The position numbers and the translations under genes were made by a program. A stretch of DNA of 64,000 nt from Trichoplusia ni (taxonomy: Eukaryota; Arthropoda; Insecta; Lepidoptera; Noctuidae): contig NC_039490.1 of assembly GCF_003590095.1 (NCBI RefSeq), positions 10,681,834 to 10,745,833 of the forward strand, written 5' to 3'. This document shows, one piece after another, positions 1 to 9,500 of the stretch. The notes beneath the pieces were generated by a model, which was given only the letters and a program-made list of their open reading frames with translations, searched no databases and had not been told where the DNA came from. The number at the start of each line of letters is the position of its first letter. The first letter of the stretch is position 1.

Positions 1-3000
1 AGCTGCGCGTCGAAGAACTCTTCCAGCCGCTTGGCATCCTTGTAGATACTGCTGTCCACCTGCGGAGACACAAACACAGTCGGTTAGAGTCGGGGCGGCG
101 GCGGCTACAGAGCAGTCTCGGCAGGTCCTGGTCGCGCACTCACCGGATTGTACCTGTAGGCGTTGCGGAACAGCAGGCGCGCGTCGGCCACGAACTGCGC
201 CACGTGGGTGTAGCGCTGCGGGCTGCGCGGCTGCAGCTTCATGCGGATCATGTCCAGACACATGGGCTGCGGGATCTTGGCGTGGTAGTGCGCGTTGTCG
301 GGCGACACGGGCTCGCGGAAGGGCAGGCTGGCCTCGTACTGGCAGTACAGCTCCAGCGTCAGCCGCTCCACCAGGCGGCGCGCGCGCGGGCCCAGGCCGC
401 CCGCCGCCTCGGGCTCGGGCGCCAGCTCCGCGAAGTTCACGCACAGCAGACACTGCCAGGTCTCGGTCTCGTCGGGCAGCTTGTCGATGGTGGGGATGTG
501 GCAGTACTGGTGGAACACCTTGGGGCAGCGGTCGCAGCACATGAGCTCGCCGCCGTCCATGCAGACGGCGCACCAGTCCTCGTTGGGGTCGCCGGGCGCC
601 GCGTCCGTGGACGAGTGCACGGGCGGCGCGGGCGACGCCGGCTCGGGCTCCGCCACCACCTGCACGCCGTTGGAGTCCAGCTTGGCGATGGTGGCCATGA
701 GGTCCTGCACCGAGGCCGCACACACCTTGTCCAGCTCGCCGGGCACGCCGCCCGCCAGGCTGGGGCTGGGCGTCTTGGGGTTGGTGGACGTCACGGACGC
801 CAGCGCGGCGGGCGCGCGGTTGCTCCGGCCCAGCGTAATCTTGAAGTCCTGCCCGCCGCTCAGGGTCGACGCCGCACTCGCCTCGAAGCCCCCTGAACAG
901 CAACAGCGCTCACGTCACTATGTCGCGCACCGTCCTTGGTCAAGGTGACAGTTCAGTGGTGTCGTTCACAGATTTGGATACCGACCGTTGGCTAGTCCTT
1001 GCTGCGGGATGTGCCACTTGGCGGCGGGTTGGTGCTGCTGCGGCGGCTGCGGGTGCTGCAGCTGCTGGTGCTGGTGGTAGGCGGGCGGCGGCGCGGGGGA
1101 CGGCGTGCGGGGCCCGCCGCTGCGGCGCCCCGTGGGGCCCGCGGAGCCGCCGTAGCCGCCCGGCGAGTAGGCGCCCATCACTGCAAGCCGCGACACATGA
1201 GTACGGGGGGCGGGACGGGGCGGGGCGGGGCGGGGCGGGCGGGGCGCGACACTCACTCTGGTGGTAGGCGTGCTGCATGGCGAGCTGCGCGGGGTGCGCG
1301 GGCAGCGCGGGCGGCAGGGCGCGGGGCGCGGCGCGCTGCGACTGCGCGTTGAGCAGGCCGCGCAGGTTCATCTCGCTGACGCCGGGGGGCGCGGGGGGCG
1401 CGGCGGGCGGCGGGCTGCGCGCGCGCCAGCTGCCGTGCAGGTGGTGCGGGTGCGTGGTGGAGGTCACGTGGGCATGGCGCAGCGGCGTGGGGCGCGCGCG
1501 CAGCCCCGCCAGCGGCAGGTAGCCGCCGCCCGCGCCCGCCTGCGCGTACGACTGCTGGGGGAACGCACCACTCTTATCAAATCTATGCCAATTTCAAAGA
1601 ACACAAAGCAGCAAAATGTTTTCAGTCGCAAATAGATACATTAATTTTACAATTTACATTATTCGTCTTAGTAGTATAAGTCATGCCACATCCACTACAC
1701 ATCAATGTCCTTCAGAAGCAATGATTTCTACATCTAGGTAACTATCAAGCTTGTCCACGACGAAACGACATGTAGAAGTAAGATTCACAAATACATATGT
1801 GTCATATAGATTACATGCCTGTACTGAAATATTATTAAAATATTTCAGTCATATTTCAGTCATGTTTCAATTAATATTATTATTAACTGAAAAACATTAA
1901 AATAATAAAGACATAAAAACCTACCATGATTTGTGTGCTCAGAGACAAGCAATTAATATTTTATTTCGACCATCACTTTTAATAGGTCCATTGATTAAAT
2001 AAAGTCGTAAGTCCCAAAGGTTATTTACGTAAAAAAGATGGCATATTTAATTTTAATTTGGAGCGCTGAGTAAATGAATTCCATAAAATTATATCATATG
2101 GATAGAAGACATTCAAATACACAATGAATTTAACTATATACATGCATAATAAACACCCATTGAAAGAAAAGAAGCTGGAAGCATTTTGCGACATAATTGA
2201 TCACAAGACACCGCGACCACACTGACCTGGTAGCGAGCCAACGTCTGATGCATGGAACAATGTCGCACATGAGTCACAAGTAGGGTTAGTGGGGAGCGAG
2301 GGGCCGCGAGGGGCGGCGGCGAGGCATACAGACCTGGTGCATGGCCACGTGCTGCAGCGCGACCATGGCGGAGGGCGGCGGCGCGGGGGGCGCGGGCTCG
2401 GGCGCGGGGGCGCGGGCGGGTGGTAGGGGCCCTGCGCGGGCGCGGCGCCGGCGTCCAGCTTGCCGTCCACCACGATGGCGCCGATGCCGGCCAGCACGCG
2501 CAGCAGCTCGGGCAGCTTGTCCAGCGCCAGCGCGATGCGCACGGGGATCTCGGGGTTGGGGATGTCGGCGCGGCGCGACTTGATGCGCTGCAGGTGCGCG
2601 CACACGGCGCGCTTGGCGTGCAGCACGGCCGTGTCGGAGCCCTCCAGCGCCGCGCCCACGAAGCCCACGCAGTGGTCCGTGATGCCGGCCAGCTGCTCCA
2701 GCGCCTCCTTCTTCTCCGTCAGCGTGCGCTGCTTGGCGTCGCACACCTCGTTCAGCCGCAGCACCAGCTGCTTGCCGCGCGTGTTGATGGCGTTCGTCAA
2801 CCTGCAACGACGCACCCGTCGCACTTGTCGATCTGACAATCTGATAATAAGCCCTGTACTGGCATCGAGCCGGCGATACTCACTTAACGACAGTCTGCGT
2901 GATCTCGTGCACGAGCGATTTCTTCTTGTCGGCGATGAGCTGCTGGCGGTCACGAATCACTTTCATGGCGGATCCCAGCAGCACGCGCTTGTAGCTCACC

Positions 3001-5740
3001 TCCGATAGCAGCGAACTTATGTTGGCGCGCGCCTGCACACGACATGACATTATGTTTGAATAGAGCGCGACACATATTTCATTAACATTATCATATATTG
3101 GCATGTTAGACCTGCGCGGCCATCTCGGTGCTGAACTGGTACTTGTGGTCTCGGTGGTGCTGCAGCTGGCAGTCGCGGCACGTCAGACGGTCGCAGGTCT
3201 CGCAGAACAGCGTCAGCCGCTCCTGCACAGAGAGGCGTGTGAGCGCAGGGCGACAGGGGCGCGCGGGCTGCCATCTGTGACAGTACCTGCGTGTGCTCTG
3301 CGCAGAACATGTCATGAGCGCTGGTGGCGCCGCCCTGCGCCGCCTGCAGTTCCGCTACCGCCTCCTCCTTCGATTTGATGGTGTGCTCCTTCGTGATCTT
3401 CAACCTGCTCATTTAAATACAACTTACAATCATCAATACTGGCTCTTATAATGGTTTAGTTATAGGTTATATTGATTGAAAATCTACCTTTGATGTGCGT
3501 GCACGCAGTTGTCGCAGATGAACTCGGCGCAGTCCACGCAGTAACTGGTGGCGGGCTCCGTGTCCTCGCAACTATTGCACTGCTGCTCGCCAATGACGCC
3601 GCCTGCCACCCAAAAACCACATCATTATACACCATGTTCAAGTGAAAACTGAGGCCTGACTAACTATTCCGGCTGTTTAATGTACTTACCATTGCTGCCA
3701 GCCTGCTCCACAGCCATCTTCTCTATCACAAACCGTTGGTCAATCATATTTGCCACCTGGCACTGCAGGCGACACGCGGGGCATGTTACCGTTACGCGCT
3801 CTGCACCTGCAATATATGCAATATAACAAAACCCATCAACACTGTGGCAGAGCTAATCATCATACAATTTAAACTTTCCAAAAATTGCCAGGTTACAAAT
3901 GAGTTCGGTTTTAGTAAGTAGATATACCTAGGAAGTCTCGAGAGCTGGCTTGCTTCTCGTCGAGCTTGGCTTTAATGCACGGCTCACACGCTGAATGCAG
4001 GCATTCCATGAGCTTAGGAGTGCCTTCAGCCAGCGCCAGCGCGGTGTTGCAGAGCACGCAGCGCGTGGCCGACAGCGGGGGGCGCGCGCCGGGCGACGCC
4101 AGCGAGTCCGCGCTGGAGCCCTTGCCCGCGTCGGCCGCGCCGCCCGGCGACCCCGCGCCCACCGCGCCGCCCTCCGCACCGCCGTCTGGCGTGCTGCGAG
4201 CCTGCGACCACACGTACAACTTAACTAGTCATATCAAAAACTACCTTGAAACGCTAGTATCGTTACCGGCATGGATCTTGAGAGCTCGGTGGAAGAGTGG
4301 GGATCGCTTTGCGCATCGTAAAATAAAAAGCAAATCAATTGTGAGTACTTGTCGCCTTGAGGTGCATGCAACTGCAGCAAAGAACGAATTTCAAGCAATC
4401 ACGATTGACAAGCTTTTTTGAATTTTTCACTTGCAGAAGAATTGACGCGCATCGGCGTGTGTTGCGGTTCCCGACAATGGAAGGGTCTACATAGCGTGAG
4501 GTCAGCAAGCTCGGTCGGATTACGACTAGCCTTACTACTAATTAAAATAAGAACATGATTTACTGTTCACCATAATCAGTTCTTACATACTGCAAGTTTT
4601 TTTTATTTTTCTAAACAATCAACTAACTAAACTTGATCATTTGATCACAACATTATTTTTATTTCTTCATTATTTTCAAGCCACCACATCATTTTAATCC
4701 AACAAAATAAAAACACAACGAAAAGTTTTATTTTTTCACAATAGGAAATATTGAGAAGCCTAATAAAATTCAGAGCAGGCTTTTTACTGATTCGACTACA
4801 TCACTATGTCTTATAGATATCGGTATTCTGTACACATTTAATTGAATAAATAATAAATAATTGTATGATATATTTTGAACAATTTAAATAATATCTTCAT
4901 ATATTTATTTTATATTGCAACCTATGTGTTATTTTAATGTACACACAGTATTATTATAAAATTTTGTTAAAATCCATTCAGCAGTTTTAGCCTGGAAGAA
5001 TAACAAACATCCATATGAAGATTTGTGTTTAAAATATGAGTGAAGTAAACAAACCCTCACCAGTTTGTTTAATTTCACTAGGACACCTTAAGATGAGTTA
5101 TGTTTATTAATCACATTTACACTATTAATTACAAAAAGCACAGTTGTATACAACTGTACATGGAAATTATAATTTTGAATCTGAAATTGCAATTTAAATA
5201 TTAGTCTTTCTTTTGATATAGTCTGATAAAGTCACCTCATCATCCAAATTTATGCACAGCTAACATAATTATAATAGAACATATTTTTTTAGGTTTTTCA
5301 TTAAATTTTAGATAAAGTTAAAACAGAAAGTAGCTCTACCACAGACATTGAGTGCAAGTTATCTTTATCAAAATAACTGAATTATAGATGACTATTATTG
5401 TAAAGTAGTATATTTTTTAGGTGATTGTTTAATTAATTAGCACGGATGGTATTATTTATTCACTTGTTTTTTAATTTAAAATATTTACTGATAGATACTG
5501 GATTTATTAAAATAACCGCATATTTATAGCACAATTTGACAACATAATGAGTATATTGGCTGGGACCTGCAGCAGCTGTGAGGAGCTTACATTGCGTGCG
5601 GTGGCCGGCGGCAAGCTCGGGTCGGGCAGCTCGTCCTGCACCTCCTCCTTGATGGTGACGCCGAGCAGCGGGCCCAGGTCCATCAGGTCCCGCTCGATGA
5701 CGATATCCTCCCCACCCGAATGAAAGTTTACGTTTTCCAT
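1..5740 (-). CDS. bon: TIF1/TRIM24-33 family transcriptional corepressor, bonus orthologue (3' end beyond window)
   Basis: Nuclear chromatin-reading corepressor and RING E3-type protein. Exons in coding order: 5740-5591, 4201-3928, 3806-3690, 3602-3488, 3404-3287, 3222-3112, 3032-2884, 2801-2334, 1554-1257, 1180-about 986/970, 892-144, 59-1 (continues off the edge). Domains: RING (about residues 98-153, CVLC ... CPAC), B-box 1 (189-218, CNSCEDTE ... CDNCVHAHQR), B-box 2 (251-289), a long coiled coil (about 296-500), a Pro/Ala/Gly-rich linker with an LRGLL nuclear-receptor box (about 565), a C4HC3 PHD finger (about 772-817, CAVCMDGGELMCCDRC) and a bromodomain running to the edge. This order is diagnostic of TIF1. 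IKEE near residue 30 fits a SUMO consensus. The start MENVNF begins the first open exon. The frame breaks by one base in exon 8, and the exon 10/11 junction phase is unresolved. Family assignment is secure; orthology to Drosophila bonus is inferred from insects usually carrying one TIF1 gene. Confidence 0.93.
1181..1256 (-). repeat. 76-bp intron made largely of (CCCCG)n
   Basis: This short bon intron lies between the exon ending at 1257 (donor GTGAGT) and the exon starting at 1180. On the plus strand 1205-1246 is a run of GGGG blocks separated by single C or A bases, a G-quadruplex-type sequence that would be C-rich in the pre-mRNA. Confidence 0.7.
1555..2333 (-). other. bon intron 8
   Basis: AT-rich intron between the coiled-coil exon (donor CAG|GTCTGT) and the linker exon (acceptor CCCCAG). 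No coding or RNA feature is visible. Confidence 0.75.
4202..5590 (-). other. bon intron 1
   Basis: First and longest bon intron in the window, AT-rich, from donor AAT|GTAAGC to acceptor GGTCGCAG|GCTCGC. Nothing else recognised in it. Confidence 0.8.
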
Positions 5741-6517
5741 TGCACTGGCTTTTCTGATCGCCGCTCATTCATTTTCCCGGCCGCCCTAACATGTTAACCC
5801 GTTTTATTTGTAGCACTTTCACTCGTTTGCCCGGAGACACTGGCACGTAGACATAGCTAATTGAGCACTACGATTGCGAGATGCCGCCGAACAACAGCGT
5901 CCCACCACTGACACATAAATATACAACTTGAGATATCACATAAAACGAGTACTAGCCGCTAGTAGGGATAATGAATACAAGTCTTATTCCTAAAATAAAT
6001 AAAGAAGTTTATCAACAAAATAATCTCCAGAAATTCTTAACATGCGTCTGCTCGACAACCATCAACGCACATAGACAATGGATGGTAGAATCTGTGGGTA
6101 GAATTTAATTGAAAATTATAGATTTGCAATAAAATTATTTTCATTTGTTATTTTTGAATCAGACCATGATACTCTTCATCAAACTTGACGCACAGTAAAA
6201 TTTAAAATAAATAAATATAGCAAACATTTTTCTGAGTAAAAAAAGAGTGTGATGACCGTATCATTTGTGTATGGTATGACTATCAGACAGGCTGTTTCAG
6301 ATTTCAGTTACCAAGATCCAAAGGGCTATTTTTATAAACAGTCCTTCATAAAAAAATCCTGAAACTGTGTATAAACATCACTAGTCTGTAAGTAGTTTGC
6401 TAAATATGTGTGACCGAAATTCTACAAGAAATGAAACGTTAGTGGCACGTAAGAGATCGTTGACATGTATGACATTTGAGTATTTCGTGACAGATAGATA
6501 GTGACAACACGTCGAAA
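5741..6517. promoter_or_regulatory. Divergent promoter region, bon (left) and ArfGAP (right)
   Basis: About 780 bp separate the two opposed start codons, so the genes probably share a bidirectional promoter. No TATA box is convincingly placed. On the bon side two ATGs (5772 and 5768, minus) lie just upstream of the chosen start in other frames. Transcription starts cannot be read from the sequence. Confidence 0.6.
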
Positions 6518-9500
6518 ATGGCTGACTCTGGGCCTAGTAAAAGCGATATTGAAGCAATTTTTCAAAGATTACGTTCGATTCCTTCGAATAAAGTGTGTAT
6601 ATTTCGATCTGTTAGAAGCTATATGTTAAGAGTTCAGTGATAATTATGTTTGTGGTATTGTGCACAGGTATGTTTCGACTGCAACGCGAAGAACCCTACG
6701 TGGTCATCGGTGACGTACGGAGTGTTCATCTGCCTGGACTGCTCGGCCGTGCACCGCAGCCTCGGCGTGCACCTCACGTTCGTGCGCTCCACGCAGCTCG
6801 ACACCAACTGGACATGGAAACAGCTCAGGAACATGCAGCTTGGCGGGAACGTCAACGCTGTACGTTGTCTACATGTCTCATAATTATTACTTTTTAATTT
6901 TTCGTGCATCAGATACAGTGTTATTACTGATTTTTGGTGTTTTTATATTGATATGAGTCATAGCTGATAATATTACAATAGTTAAAAATGTACATGCAAT
7001 TCCATTAATGTAAGATTATATATTGTGTAAATTGTAAAATAACAAAATTCTTACAAGATAAAGAAACTATAATTGTGTTTTTGTTGACCTGGCAGACTCA
7101 GTTCTTCCGCACACACGGACTGTCAACAGAAGACGCTAGACAAAAATACAGCTCGAGAGTGGCCCAGATGTACCGTGACAAGCTGAGTGCCATGTCTGAG
7201 CAGGCCATGAAGACATATGGCTCCAAGGTCAGTCTTGTAATTGCACATTTTTCATCATCAACTATCCAGTTAATTAACATCCTACAAATGAGTAGAGATG
7301 CCATTCCCTAATCACAATGGCAATTAATAACACATTTTTTTTTCATTTACATTTGCGTCATTAGTTGTACTTAGTGATAGATTATACCTTTGTGTCTACA
7401 TTTAGTAATTTTGTGAATAATATGTATTTGTGAAATTTAATTTACAGCTTTGGGTAAGTAGTTAATGTAAGTTGATGAATTTATTGCTATGTTTTAGTTA
7501 AAGTTAATAAAATATTCATGGTTGTTAGTACTTAGTGAAATGTAATAGGTATGTCTATACACTAGAAGTCTGAGTCAGTTGTCCTCTGGACAGTTTTACA
7601 ATAGGGTGTTTTAAAATACTAAAAAAACTAATTAGTCTGCGACTAATTTACCATTCCTAAAAAATGTTTCATGTGTATTTTGCATTTCATTAGTCCAAAA
7701 AAACATACATAAAATGCATGAAAATGGCATATTATGAAAGTGAGACTAATGTTGCATTTTCCAGCTAAAGAGTACTGATGTGATATCATGACATTTCAAT
7801 TTATTGTACCATGTTCATTTTGTGATACTGCTTAAAAAAAAGAATATTGTTTTTTTTTAGTCTGTTGGATCAATTGGACTTATGTTAGGTTACTAGTTCT
7901 TCACACCTCTCTGCTTTTCCCAGGGCAGAGAAAGTCCATGAGGATATCCCTGGGTAAAAAAAATCTTTATGTTTTATGATGACAGCAGAGGGTATTATTA
8001 TATAAATAAATAGTGACTGTAGTGAGCAGTGAGTTGTAGTCAGTACTAATATAAGATATTGTGCGCAGCTCCACCTGGAGGCGGCGGCGCCCGAGCCCAA
8101 GGAGAGCAAGGAGCCTGAGGTAGACTGGTTTGCTGAGCACAGCGACTCCGCATCCACTAACACTAGCGAGCTTGCCATCACCACACAGGTAACATAAACA
8201 TGTGCCTACATCTCACTACATGCCACTACTCTACCTATGAGAAAGTATACATCTTGAAAGCTTACTACAAGCTGAATATAATCAACATAGTAATTAATGA
8301 ACACTTGCAACATCCACAGTATATATGATGTATATCAGAGTAACAACAAGCTATTGGTACATGTGGAAACATTTTGTACTGTGCACAGTCAGGTATGTTT
8401 CACACAGAGTGCTTGTTTCCTTTGCATTGTGCTTTGTTTGAAACTGTTCATTTTAACCACTAGCCTGTTAGCACTACAACAAAATTATTTTGTCAGAATG
8501 AAGGTTTGCTATCGGCGAAATGTGTTTACTAGCATGCTTTTATCTCTGAGCGTTTAAAGTAAGACTTTTGTCATTGTGGAAGTGAGACGTCGATTTAGCT
8601 GCGCGGTGTAGTTCGCACAGCACTCTCACAACGCAAACAGTCGTACTTTAAGACGTTGCAACTGGGGCCAAGTATAGAGTAGAGACATCCAAGTCCCCCC
8701 CTCTAAACTGAGTCACATCCGTGATCCGTTACTCATACAATTTTATTGTTCTCATCGTCACTACATGTCTGTACTTTATCTACAAACCGTGTGTGCTTTT
8801 TGCAATAAGTTTTCTGGATTTATTAACTAATATTTTTTCTTTTCCAATTTTAGTACTAATTGTTTGAAACCTTGAGGTAGTCTCCTTCTACTTAGGTAGG
8901 ACATATTCGTCAGAGTTGAGTAGGGTTCAAGAACTTAGGTTTGTTAAAATACAACATTCGAATGAAAAAGTACTCTTTAAAAAGTAAATCCGTCGTGCCA
9001 GCAGGACGGTCCTAGGGTACCGCGGCCTCATGTCATAAGGGGCAAGGGTAGGAACATGGATAAATTTAGTCAGTAAAAGTGGGATACTCCCTTCCGCTAA
9101 ACCCATCTGAATGATAAGCGCCTGCGCCGCGATATCGTATCGGGCCGCGATATGTCACAGACGCGTCACGGCTTCCCCACTTCCGCACTGTTGCACTATA
9201 TACTGCCGCGTTATTTCTACAAATAAATTCATGCCAACGAATTTACTATTTTATGTAGCAGTCAAGCTAAATCTGCTAGAGCTGATTAAATAATCAAAAG
9301 AAGTAATCAAATTAAAATATTCAACAATGTTAATATGTTTATAATATTTTCCTCGGTTTGTTTATATTCTGGTTTTATGCGTTTTTCTCATAAAATATGT
9401 TTTCAGATTTCAGTGGCTATATGGGTGTCATGCTTAATTTTTTCATATTTTCTGAGTACTACCTTAGTTCACTTGTTCAAATATGGCTGTCAATATAGAC

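Noticed and set aside
204..948. Long plus-strand open frames opposite the bon PHD/bromodomain exon
   Set aside because: They are GC-driven shadows: Arg/Ala/Gly-rich, no domain, and antisense to a well-supported exon.
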